Source of the DNA: Bacillota bacterium
GTDB lineage: Bacteria; Bacillota; Sulfobacillia; RBS10-35
Direction: 5' to 3'
NCBI GenBank assembly: GCA_029960865.1
Contig: JASBVX010000069.1
Span: 1 to 7,229, forward strand
DNA: 7,229 bases
The notes below the pieces were generated by a model. It worked only from the letters and a program-made list of their open reading frames with translations, had not been told where the DNA came from and made no database searches. The stretch's first letter is position 1. The number at the start of each line of letters is the position of its first letter. Positions 1-6,947 of this stretch are shown here, piece after piece. The position numbers and the translations under genes are program-made.

Positions 1-1
1 C

Positions 2-406
2 TTGCTGTTGCCAGCCTTGGTCCTTACGGTCACCAACGCCGCCAGCATTATCCGCTACGTGCGGGCCAGCATGCTGGAGGTGGTCCGCCAGGACTACATC
101 CGGACGGCCCGGGCCAAGGGATTGCAGGAACGGGCCGTGCTGTACGGTCATGCCCTGCGCAACGCCCTGATCCCTGTGATCACCATCCTCGGGCTGAGCC
201 TGCCGGGGCTCTTTTCGGGCGGGATCATCACGGAGCAGGTCTTCAGCATCCCCGGGGTGGGGAGAGCCCTCTACCAGGCCATTCTGGCCCGGGATTACAA
301 CGTGATGATGGCCATCACCACCTTCCTGGCCGTGTTGACCATCCTGGGCAACCTTTTGGCGGACCTGGCCTATGCGTGGGTGGACCCGCGGATCCGCTAT
401 GACTAG
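2..406 (+). CDS. ABC importer permease, DppB/OppB-like (5' end missing, C-terminal 134 codons)
   Basis: This is the C-terminal part of an inner-membrane permease of the dipeptide/oligopeptide/nickel importer class, which forms half of the translocation pore with the DppC-like protein encoded next. The reading frame is open from the window edge and ends at TAG 404-406. Family members are about 310-335 residues, so well over half the gene lies upstream, and the first visible codon is internal rather than a start. Visible hallmarks are the stretch RYVRASMLEVVRQDYIRTAR, followed by the EAA-type coupling loop that docks on the ATPase (ARAKGLQ...HALRNALIPV), two hydrophobic segments, the conserved PGVGRALYQAILARDY and the terminal DPRIRYD. 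These match the family closely. The substrate (di- or oligopeptide, nickel or other) cannot be read from the permease. It is 17 bases from the DppC-like gene and clearly in the same operon. Confidence 0.95.
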   Translation: MLLPALVLTVTNAASIIRYVRASMLEVVRQDYIRTARAKGLQERAVLYGHALRNALIPVITILGLSLPGLFSGGIITEQVFSIPGVGRALYQAILARDYNVMMAITTFLAVLTILGNLLADLAYAWVDPRIRYD

Positions 407-413
407 GAGCCCT

Positions 414-422
414 AAGGAGGTG
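414..422 (+). promoter_or_regulatory. Ribosome binding site deciding the DppC-like start
   Basis: AAGGAGGTG is a perfect nine-base complement to the 16S rRNA 3' tail. Two in-frame ATG codons follow, at 424 and 430. The GGAGG core ends at 420, leaving 3 bases to ATG 424 but 9 bases to ATG 430, so the second ATG is the better start. Confidence 0.8.
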
Positions 423-429
423 CATGGAC

Positions 430-1356
430 ATGTCCGTTGAACTGCAAGAACCTGGTGGCATTCTTCCTCCCGCAGGAGCTCCGGAAGAGCCGGTCGGTCC
501 CGTATTCGACTCTCCTCTCAAAACATTCTGGCGCCGCTTTTCCCGGAACCGCATCGCGGTGGTGGCGGCAGTGCTGCTCCTCCTGATCGCCCTCACGGCG
601 GCGGCGGCGCCCCTTTTCGCCAGCCTCTCCGATCGGGACAGCACCAACCTGAAGGCAGCCAACAAGCCCCCCGGATGGGAAGGTCACATCCTGGGCACCG
701 ATGAAATCGGGCGGGATGTCTTTGCCCGCTTGATCTGGGGCGGGCGGGTCAGCTTGACGGTCGGCCTGACGGCGGTGGGCATCTCCATCGGCATCGGGAT
801 TATCGTCGGCGCCATCTCCGGCTTCTTCGGCGGCTGGGTGGACAACGTCCTCATGCGCGTCACCGACATCTTCTTAAGCATCCCTACCCTGGCCCTTTTG
901 ATCGTGGGGGCAGCCATCCTGGGACCCAGTATCACCAATACCATGATCATCATCGGGGCGGTGAGCTGGCCGGGGGTGTCGCGCCTGGTGCGGGGTGAGA
1001 TCCTGTCCCTGCGGGCCAGGGACTTCGTGACGGCGGCCCGGGCAGCCGGAGCCCGCTCCGGGTACATCATCCGCAAGCACCTGGTGCCCAACTCCATGGC
1101 CCCGGTCTTGGTGTCGGCCACCCTTTCGGTGGCGGGGACCATCATCCTGGAAGCTTCTTTGAGCTTCCTGGGGCTGGGGGTGCAACAGCCTATCCCCAGC
1201 TGGGGCAATATGCTGGAGGCGGCCACCAACTGGCGGGTTTTGACCCTCTTTTGGTGGCAGTGGATGCCCCCGGGCTTCATGATCTTCTTCACCGCCCTTT
1301 GCATCTACATCGTGGGGGACGCCCTCCGGGATGCCACTGATCCGCGGTTGAAGTAA
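430..1356 (+). CDS. ABC importer permease, DppC/OppC-like
   Basis: Second pore subunit of the peptide/nickel-class importer, acting in the cytoplasmic membrane as partner of the DppB-like protein. The start at 430 is preferred from ribosome binding site spacing; ATG 424 would add two residues. Numbered from 424, the protein has a cytoplasmic N-terminal tail rich in Pro and Glu (about 1-33), the OppC N-terminal element and first membrane segment (about 34-66), and a short external loop. The BPD_transp_1 core runs from GTDEIGRDVFARLIWGGR (91-108) to the end. The EAA coupling loop is at about 198-223 (ARDFVTAARAAGA...HLVPN), followed by LEASLSFLGLGVQQPIPSWG and the terminal DATDPRLK. The length of 308-310 residues is normal for the family. 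No frameshift or missing motif is seen. The substrate is not predictable from this subunit. Confidence 0.95.
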   Translation: MSVELQEPGGILPPAGAPEEPVGPVFDSPLKTFWRRFSRNRIAVVAAVLLLLIALTAAAAPLFASLSDRDSTNLKAANKPPGWEGHILGTDEIGRDVFARLIWGGRVSLTVGLTAVGISIGIGIIVGAISGFFGGWVDNVLMRVTDIFLSIPTLALLIVGAAILGPSITNTMIIIGAVSWPGVSRLVRGEILSLRARDFVTAARAAGARSGYIIRKHLVPNSMAPVLVSATLSVAGTIILEASLSFLGLGVQQPIPSWGNMLEAATNWRVLTLFWWQWMPPGFMIFFTALCIYIVGDALRDATDPRLK

Positions 1357-1383
1357 TTCAGTTGGAGGAAGGGGAGAGGTGGC

Positions 1384-3201
1384 ATGGCGGGGAGAAGAGG
1401 GAAGCGGTTAGGGGCAGTCGTGGTGGCGGCGGGTCTTTTCCTAAGCGCCTGCGGCGGGACAGCTCCGGGTACCCAGGGCGAGGGGACGCCGGCACCGGCT
1501 GGGGAAGCGGTGGCCTCCTTGGGGCAGGTGCAGTCCCCTTCGGGGAACTTTTGCCCCGGGATTCTCACGTCCGCTTATGACGGGGATGTGTCCGGCCTTA
1601 TCTTTGAAAGCCTCTTGCGCCTGAAACCCGATTTGAGCTATGAGGCTAACATGGCCGATTACCAGCTGGCGGACGGCGGCCTGACATTGACATTCGTCCT
1701 CAAAGACGGCATCCAGTTCAGCGATGGTGAGCCTCTGACGGCCGAAGATGTGCGGGATACTTTTTACCTCATCATGGATCCCAAGTTCCCTGGTCCCATC
1801 CAGAGCAACTACGAAAGCCTGCGGGGAGCCGTCGACTATTTCAAGGTCCTGAGCGACCTCAACAGCCGCCTTCCTGGTGACGACGAAGAAGCCAACAAGG
1901 CGATCCAGAATCCCATCACCCCCGAAGAATGGGATCGGCAGGCCTACGCCGCTTATGAAGAGTGGAAGAACAAGGGCGCTATCGAGGTGCTCAGCGACAA
2001 GGAAATCGCTTTCCACTTCGATGAGATCTATGCGCCGGCCCTGGCCGCCATCGGCGGTCAGGCTATCTTCTCCCGCAAGGCCCTTTCCCAGGTGACTGAT
2101 GTGGCCCAGGCCGGATCCTCCGACCTTTGCCGTAAGCCGGTGGGGACGGGCCCCTTCATCCTTTCCGACTTCCAGCCCGATCAATACACCGTCCTGGTGA
2201 AGAACCCCACCTATTTCCGGGGCGCCCCCAAGGTGGATAAGGTCATCTTCAAGGTGGTTCAGGAAACTCAGCTGGCGGGCCATTTCTTGGCGGGCGAGCT
2301 GGATGGCGTGGGGTTTGGCTCTTCCTTCATCAGCCCCAAGGACCAGCCTCTGGTTCTCCAGCAGATGCCCGACGTACAGACCTGGGAGCTGCCTGACTTC
2401 GGATACCAATACATGTGGGTCAATCTGAGGGATCCCCTCTTTCAGGATGTGAAGGTCCGGCAGGCCCTTGTGGGTGCCATCGATCGCCAGGGTATGGTGG
2501 ATGTTCTCTTCGACGGCCACGGCGCCGTCCAGAACACCATCTTTGCCCAAGCCTCCTGGGCCAATCCCAGTGGTCTCGAGACCTACCCCTACGATCCCGA
2601 CAAGTCCAAGGCTCTTCTGGAAGAAGCGGGCTGGACCCAGGAAGCTGACGGCACCTGGACCAAGACCTTGGGCGGGAAGAAGACGACCCTCAAGTTCACC
2701 CTGACCTACTCCAGCGGTACCCAGGTGATCGAGGAGCTGGCTACCCTGGTCCAGAACGATCTGAGAAAGATCGGGATTCCGGTGGAACTGAAATCCCTGG
2801 AGTTCAACAGCTTCGTAGGAGCCATCCTCAACTCCCCTCCGGGGCGCAAGATTGACGTTCAGGCGGGAACTCTGGGTTGGGCCCTTTCCACGGAGCCTGA
2901 CCCCACAGGGCTCTTCGAGAAGGATGCGGTGTATAATTTCGCCGGCTGGAGCCCCGAGACCGTGGGGAAGGACATCTACGACCGCTCTATGGAGCTGACG
3001 AAGGCGGGCCTTAGGACCTTCGATCAGGCTGAGAGGAAGGCCATTTATCAGGAACTGGGGCAGATCTACAACCAATACCTGCCTTACATCTTCCTGTACA
3101 CCCAGACCCACATCGTGGATGTCAACCCCCGCCTCAAGAATGTGAACCGCGACATTCGGGGACCTTTGACCGACGCTCATCTCTGGGAGATCAGCCAGTA
3201 G
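1384..3201 (+). CDS. ABC importer solute-binding lipoprotein, family 5 (DppA/OppA/AppA-like)
   Basis: Extracellular substrate-capturing component of the importer, anchored to the outer face of the membrane. The N-terminus is a lipoprotein signal: basic residues 3-8, hydrophobic core 9-20, and lipobox LSAC with lipidated Cys23, followed by a Gly/Pro/Thr-rich linker. The SBP_bac_5 hallmarks follow in order: SAYDGDVSGLIFESLL (63-78), FVLKDGIQFSDGEPLTAEDV (104-123), PVGTGPF (252-258), DVKVRQALVGAIDR (355-368) and YPYDPDKSKALLEEAGW (401-417). The length (605 residues) is at the long end, partly because of an acidic stretch at about 158-205 preceding EVLSDKEIAFHFDE. Apart from Cys23 the only cysteines are Cys57 and Cys249. 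ATG 1384 follows GAGGTG at 1376-1381, a close-spaced ribosome binding site. It lies 27 bases after the DppC-like gene, and a terminator-like hairpin follows. The ligand is uncertain: peptide is the default, but nickel, sugar or other ligands occur in this family. Confidence 0.95.
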   Translation: MAGRRGKRLGAVVVAAGLFLSACGGTAPGTQGEGTPAPAGEAVASLGQVQSPSGNFCPGILTSAYDGDVSGLIFESLLRLKPDLSYEANMADYQLADGGLTLTFVLKDGIQFSDGEPLTAEDVRDTFYLIMDPKFPGPIQSNYESLRGAVDYFKVLSDLNSRLPGDDEEANKAIQNPITPEEWDRQAYAAYEEWKNKGAIEVLSDKEIAFHFDEIYAPALAAIGGQAIFSRKALSQVTDVAQAGSSDLCRKPVGTGPFILSDFQPDQYTVLVKNPTYFRGAPKVDKVIFKVVQETQLAGHFLAGELDGVGFGSSFISPKDQPLVLQQMPDVQTWELPDFGYQYMWVNLRDPLFQDVKVRQALVGAIDRQGMVDVLFDGHGAVQNTIFAQASWANPSGLETYPYDPDKSKALLEEAGWTQEADGTWTKTLGGKKTTLKFTLTYSSGTQVIEELATLVQNDLRKIGIPVELKSLEFNSFVGAILNSPPGRKIDVQAGTLGWALSTEPDPTGLFEKDAVYNFAGWSPETVGKDIYDRSMELTKAGLRTFDQAERKAIYQELGQIYNQYLPYIFLYTQTHIVDVNPRLKNVNRDIRGPLTDAHLWEISQ

Positions 3202-3231
3202 GAGCGGAGGAAGGCCTGGAAGGCAGGGAGG

Positions 3232-3263
3232 AGGGTTCCGGGAGCCCCCGGAACCCTTTCCCT
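3232..3263 (+). terminator. Probable rho-independent terminator of the importer operon
   Basis: A perfect 10-bp inverted repeat, GGGTTCCGGG (3233-3242) and CCCGGAACCC (3247-3256), is separated by a four-base loop. It is extended by an A-T pair (3232/3257) and two possible G-U pairs. The 3' side runs into TTTCCCTTTG, so the T-tract is interrupted by C and weaker than ideal. It lies 31 bases after the stop of the binding-protein gene and before the exporter genes, as expected for the end of a transcript. Confidence 0.8.
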
Positions 3264-3282
3264 TTGCGGAAAAGAGGAGCCA

Positions 3283-3311
3283 TCGCCTATGGGCGGTCAT
3301 TGTGGTAAACT
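3283..3311 (+). promoter_or_regulatory. Possible promoter for the exporter-hpt unit
   Basis: TGGTAAACT (3303-3311) resembles an extended -10 element (TG-N-TAAACT, 4 of 6 matches to TATAAT). The matching -35 position with a 17-base spacer, TCGCCT at 3283-3288, is poor (3 of 6). The site falls between the terminator hairpin and the exporter gene, where a promoter is expected, and transcription would start near 3318. The call rests mainly on position and is weak. Confidence 0.3.
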
Positions 3312-3336
3312 CCCCGTTGTACTCTGGGCCATAGTA

Positions 3337-3343
3337 GAGGAGG
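3337..3343 (+). promoter_or_regulatory. Ribosome binding site of the first exporter gene, long spacing
   Basis: GAGGAGG is a strong Shine-Dalgarno match, but 13 bases separate it from ATG 3357, longer than the usual 5-10. No in-frame ATG, GTG or TTG lies between, so ATG 3357 remains the only reasonable start. The protein begins MDVFRRLKPYYWPYRKTLLW, as expected for the family. Confidence 0.6.
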
Positions 3344-3356
3344 CTCCCCTGGCGCC

Positions 3357-5171
3357 ATGGACGTATTTCGCCGGCTGAAACCGTACTACTGGCCTTATCG
3401 CAAGACGCTCTTGTGGGCCATCGTCTCCATGGGCCTATTGACGGCCTTTGGCCTTCTTCGCCCTTACATCATGCGCTGGCTCATCGACGATGTGATCCGC
3501 GGCGGAAAGGAAGAGTGGCTCTGGCCCCTGGCCCTTTCCCTGGTGGCCATCGCCCTCATCCGGGGGGTGTTCAACTACCTGCGCCAGTACCTGGGGGAAT
3601 GGGCCGGCCAGAAGACTACCTTCCGCCTGCGGACCTCCCTCTATGACAAGCTGCAGAGCCTTTCCTTCAGTTACTATGACCGGGCTCGCACCGGCGACCT
3701 CATGTCCCGCCTCACCATGGACGTGGATGCCTTTCGCATGTTTTTTTCTTTTGGCCTGGTTTTCCTAACGGATTTCTTCTTCATGGTGGGTTTTGGCCTG
3801 GTGGCCATGCTCCTCATCAGCCCCCGCCTGACCCTGGTGACCTTCATCCTCATGCCCTTTCTGGCGGTGGCCGCCGTCCGCTTCGACCGCCGGATCCGGG
3901 AGGCTTACGGAGCCATCCGCCAGTCCCTCTCCAATCTGACGACCGTCATCCAGGAGAATTTGAGCGGCATTCGCACCGTGAAATCCTTTTCCCGGGAACC
4001 CCATGAGATGGACCGTTTCCGCGTCCGCAATCAGGATTTCGCGGAAAAGAACGTGGTGGCCACCGACCTTCTGGCCCGCTACATCCCTTTGATGGAAGGC
4101 ATCGGCAACCTTTCCGCCACTCTTCTTCTGTGGTATGGCGGGTATATGGTCATCCGGGACGATCTCTCCCTGGGTTCCCTGGTGGCGTTTTTCAGCCTCA
4201 TCGGATACCTCATCTGGCCGCTGCGGGAGCTGGGGTTTCTTCTCAACATGGTGGAGCAGGCCCAGGCGGCCGGTGCCCGTCTTCTGGAAGTCCTGGAAGT
4301 GCCGGCGGCCATCAGGAGTCCCGAACATCCCTACCGTCCCAAGGAAGTGAGGGGCGAAGTGGAGTTTTACGGCGTCACCTTCCACTACCCCGATGGGAAC
4401 CCGGTCCTGAGGGACATCCACCTCCAGGTGCCCGCAGGGCAGGTGGTGGCCATCCTGGGGACCACGGGGGCAGGGAAGAGCTCGTTGGTGTCCCTGATCC
4501 CCCGGTTCTACGACGTCACCCAGGGTGAAGTGAGGGTGGACGGGGTGGACGTGCGCCGCTGGGATGTGGATGTGCTGCGGCGTCATATCGGTTTTGTGCC
4601 GGGGGATACCTTCCTTTTCTCCGCTAGCTTGCGGGAGAACATCGCTTACGGACGCCCCGACGCTTCCATGGACGCGATCCAGGAGGCGGCCCGCCGGGCC
4701 ATGGCCCACGAATTCATCCAGCACTTGCCCCAGCAATATGAGACGGTGGTGGGGGAGCGGGGTATGGGTCTTTCAGGAGGCCAGAAGCAGCGGGTGGCCA
4801 TCGCGCGGGCCCTTCTCTACGACCCCCGGATCCTCATCCTGGACGACGCCACCTCCAGCGTCGATATGGAAACAGAGTGGCATATCCAAAAGGCGCTGCA
4901 GGAAGTCATGAAGGGGCGCACCACCTTCATTATCGCCCATCGGGTGGCCAGCCTCAGGAGGGCCGACCAGATCATCGTCCTGGATGAAGGGCGCGTGGTG
5001 GAGCGGCACCCACGAAAGCTTCTGAAAGGGCGGCACTACGCCCATCTATTAGACCAACTGGGGCAAACAGCCGGCGAGGATCTGCAGAAGAGGCGACAGG
5101 AGCCGATGAAACGTCTTTTCGCCCTGCTCGGTGGAACTGGTGGAAATCCCGGCCCGGTCCTATCCCGATGA
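3357..5171 (+). CDS. Heterodimeric ABC exporter subunit 1 (permease-ATPase fusion, degenerate ATP-site half)
   Basis: Half-size ABC exporter (multidrug/lipid exporter superfamily; YfiB, BmrC and TM287 type) in the cytoplasmic membrane. Residues 1-310 are the transmembrane domain, with segments near 16-38, 53-72, 131-153, 155-175, 240-266 and 272-295. The ATPase domain (about 330-575) has A-loop Tyr344, Walker A GTTGAGKS (368-375), signature LSGGQ (472-476), Walker B ending ILILD with Asp496, D-loop SSVD (500-503) and H-loop His528. Two key positions deviate: the catalytic Glu is Asp497, and the Q-loop Gln is Gly416 (VPGDTFLF). Asp497 fits a heterodimer partner that carries the degenerate site. 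Residues 551-553 (HPR) replace the conserved GTHE and appear to be read out of frame (see findings). The last roughly 30 residues overlap the next gene and look atypical, so the true C-terminus is uncertain. The cargo is unknown. Confidence 0.92.
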   Translation: MDVFRRLKPYYWPYRKTLLWAIVSMGLLTAFGLLRPYIMRWLIDDVIRGGKEEWLWPLALSLVAIALIRGVFNYLRQYLGEWAGQKTTFRLRTSLYDKLQSLSFSYYDRARTGDLMSRLTMDVDAFRMFFSFGLVFLTDFFFMVGFGLVAMLLISPRLTLVTFILMPFLAVAAVRFDRRIREAYGAIRQSLSNLTTVIQENLSGIRTVKSFSREPHEMDRFRVRNQDFAEKNVVATDLLARYIPLMEGIGNLSATLLLWYGGYMVIRDDLSLGSLVAFFSLIGYLIWPLRELGFLLNMVEQAQAAGARLLEVLEVPAAIRSPEHPYRPKEVRGEVEFYGVTFHYPDGNPVLRDIHLQVPAGQVVAILGTTGAGKSSLVSLIPRFYDVTQGEVRVDGVDVRRWDVDVLRRHIGFVPGDTFLFSASLRENIAYGRPDASMDAIQEAARRAMAHEFIQHLPQQYETVVGERGMGLSGGQKQRVAIARALLYDPRILILDDATSSVDMETEWHIQKALQEVMKGRTTFIIAHRVASLRRADQIIVLDEGRVVERHPRKLLKGRHYAHLLDQLGQTAGEDLQKRRQEPMKRLFALLGGTGGNPGPVLSR

Positions 5172-6930
5172 TGATCCGGTGGAAAAGCCCTTCAACTGGG
5201 GGCAGATGCGGCGGCTCCTCAGCTACCTGAAACCCTACCGGACGGCCCTCTGGGTCGGGCTTTTCATCACCCTTTTGGCCACCGCCACCCGCCTGGCCCT
5301 CCCTTACCTTTTGGGCCTGGCCATCGACCGGGCCATTTTGCAAAAGAACCTTCCCCTCCTCCACCTCTACGCCCTGGGGTACCTTTCCTTGCAGCTTATC
5401 TACTGGGTGGCCTCCCGCATCCGCATCCGCCTGACCAACCGCATGGGCCAGGACGTCCTGCGGGACCTCAGGACCCAGCTCTTCCACCATGTCCAGAGGC
5501 TGTCCTTCGACTTCTTCGACGGCCAGCCTGCGGGGCGCATCCTCGTCCGCCTCACCAATGATGTCAACGCTCTGAACGAGCTGGTCAGCAACGCCCTGGT
5601 CAACACCCTGGGGGACGTTTTCCTGCTGGCGGGGATTCTGGGCATGCTCTTCTACCTCCAGCCCCAGCTGGCTTTAGCCTCCCTGGTGGTGCTGCCCCTT
5701 TTGGTGTGGGCGTCCACCGGACTGCGCTTCCGCATCCGGCGAGCATGGCAGGCGGTGCGGATCCGCCTTTCCTCTATCAACTCCCATCTGAATGAGGCGC
5801 TCCAGGGGATGAGGGTGACCCAGGCTTTCCACCAGGAAGAAGCCAACAGCTTCTTCTTCCGGGGCCTGATGTCCCGGTACTACCGGGCCTATATGAAAGC
5901 CATCAAAGAGAATTCCCAGTTCGGTCCCCTGGTGGAGCTGACCGGTGCCGTCGGGACGGCGGTGGTGGTTCTCTATGGGGTCTACCTCCTGCGCCAGGGC
6001 CAGATGGAAGTGGGAACGCTGGTGGCGTTCATCACGTATGTGGGGAACTTCTGGGAACCCATCTCCCGCCTGGGGCAGGTCTACAGCCTTCTCCTGGTGG
6101 CCATGGCCTCCAGCGAACGGATCTTCGAGATCCTGGATACCCCGCCCTCCATCGCCGTTGCGGCCAAGGCCGACCCTGGGCCCACCTTGCGGGGGGAAGT
6201 GGAATTCGACCATGTGACCTTCTCTTACGGCAAAGGACGGGGTGCGGCCCTGAGGGATGTCTCCTTCCGTGCCGAGCCCGGCCAAACGGTGGCTTTGGTG
6301 GGCCACACGGGGGCGGGCAAGACCACCATCGTCCAGCTGATCGGTCGTTTCTACGACGTCACTTCGGGGAGCGTCCGCATCGACGGCGTCGACGTTCGCC
6401 AGTACGATCCGGCGGTGCTGAGGTCCCAGGTGGCCTACGTCCTCCAGGATACCTTCCTTTTCCAAGGGACGATCCGGGACAACATCCGGTATGGCCGCCT
6501 GGATGCGACCGATGAGGAGGTGGAAGAAGCCGCCCGGGCCGTCCACTTCCACCGCTTCGTAGAGCGCCTTCCTCAGGGGTACGATACCTACGTGCAGGAG
6601 CGGGGGAGCCGCCTCTCCGCAGGGGAGCGTCAGCTTCTCTCCTTTGCCCGGGCTATCCTAGCCAATCCCAGGATTTTGATCCTGGATGAGGCCACCAGCG
6701 CCATCGATACCGAGACGGAGATGCTGGTCCAGGATGCGCTACGGGTGCTTTTGCGGGGGCGCACCTCCTTTGTGGTGGCCCACCGGCTCTCCACCGTCCG
6801 CCAGGCCGATCTGATCCTGGTGCTAAACGAGGGGCAAATCGTGGAATGGGGTCAGCACCCGACCCTGGAGGCCAGGGAAGGGTATTATGCCCAGCTGCTC
6901 CAAGCCCAAAAGAGGTTCCTTGTCCAGTAA
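5131..6930 (+). CDS. Heterodimeric ABC exporter subunit 2 (permease-ATPase fusion, catalytic-Glu half)
   Basis: Partner half-exporter (YfiC/YheH/TM288 type), predicted to pair with subunit 1. An N-terminal cytoplasmic tail precedes KPFNWGQMRRLLSYLKPYR (19-37). Six membrane segments lie near 39-62, 77-97, 155-176, 178-196, 265-287 and 294-320. The ATPase domain has A-loop Tyr366, Walker A GHTGAGKT (391-398), Q-loop Gln439, Walker B with Asp519 and intact catalytic Glu520, and H-loop His551. The signature is LSAGE (495-499) instead of LSGGQ, typical of the subunit contributing to the degenerate site. The open frame begins after TGA 5107-5109. Starts available are GTG 5131, GTG 5140 and GTG 5176. 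None has a clear Shine-Dalgarno sequence, so translation probably depends on coupling to the upstream gene, which it overlaps by 41 bases. The length (599 residues) is normal. The start is the least certain part. Confidence 0.92.
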   Translation: MELVEIPARSYPDDDPVEKPFNWGQMRRLLSYLKPYRTALWVGLFITLLATATRLALPYLLGLAIDRAILQKNLPLLHLYALGYLSLQLIYWVASRIRIRLTNRMGQDVLRDLRTQLFHHVQRLSFDFFDGQPAGRILVRLTNDVNALNELVSNALVNTLGDVFLLAGILGMLFYLQPQLALASLVVLPLLVWASTGLRFRIRRAWQAVRIRLSSINSHLNEALQGMRVTQAFHQEEANSFFFRGLMSRYYRAYMKAIKENSQFGPLVELTGAVGTAVVVLYGVYLLRQGQMEVGTLVAFITYVGNFWEPISRLGQVYSLLLVAMASSERIFEILDTPPSIAVAAKADPGPTLRGEVEFDHVTFSYGKGRGAALRDVSFRAEPGQTVALVGHTGAGKTTIVQLIGRFYDVTSGSVRIDGVDVRQYDPAVLRSQVAYVLQDTFLFQGTIRDNIRYGRLDATDEEVEEAARAVHFHRFVERLPQGYDTYVQERGSRLSAGERQLLSFARAILANPRILILDEATSAIDTETEMLVQDALRVLLRGRTSFVVAHRLSTVRQADLILVLNEGQIVEWGQHPTLEAREGYYAQLLQAQKRFLVQ

Positions 6931-6932
6931 AG

Positions 6933-6939
6933 AAGGAGG
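6933..6939 (+). promoter_or_regulatory. Ribosome binding site of hpt
   Basis: AAGGAGG lies 8 bases before GTG 6948, an optimal distance. It fixes the GTG as the start of hpt in the 17-base gap after the exporter stop codon TAA 6928-6930. No hairpin is seen in this gap, which favours co-transcription. Confidence 0.8.
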
Positions 6940-6947
6940 GTCAAGCC

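Noticed and set aside
1357..1383. Possible promoter or terminator between the DppC-like and binding-protein genes
   Set aside because: Only 27 bases, purine-rich and occupied by the ribosome binding region; no hairpin or -10/-35 pair seen.
1441..3300. A 619-codon open frame on the minus strand opposite the binding-protein gene
   Set aside because: The plus strand encodes a full family-5 binding protein with all hallmarks. The reverse frame is a GC-rich shadow with no recognisable domain, and it runs through the terminator hairpin.
3202..3356. Small RNA, riboswitch or small gene in the 155-base gap
   Set aside because: Apart from the terminator hairpin, a weak promoter-like motif and the ribosome binding site, no conserved RNA fold or credible short reading frame was recognised.
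3765..4736. A 323-codon open frame on the minus strand within exporter subunit 1
   Set aside because: His/Gly/Asp-rich composition typical of antisense shadows in GC-rich genes; the plus strand carries conserved ABC motifs throughout.
4845..4847. Asp497 in place of the catalytic Glu read as a sign of a decaying gene
   Set aside because: The partner subunit has the matching LSAGE change, so the pattern fits a normal degenerate site in a heterodimeric exporter.
5674..6552. A 292-codon open frame on the minus strand within exporter subunit 2
   Set aside because: Overlaps conserved membrane and ATPase coding sequence and shows no domain or plausible start context.
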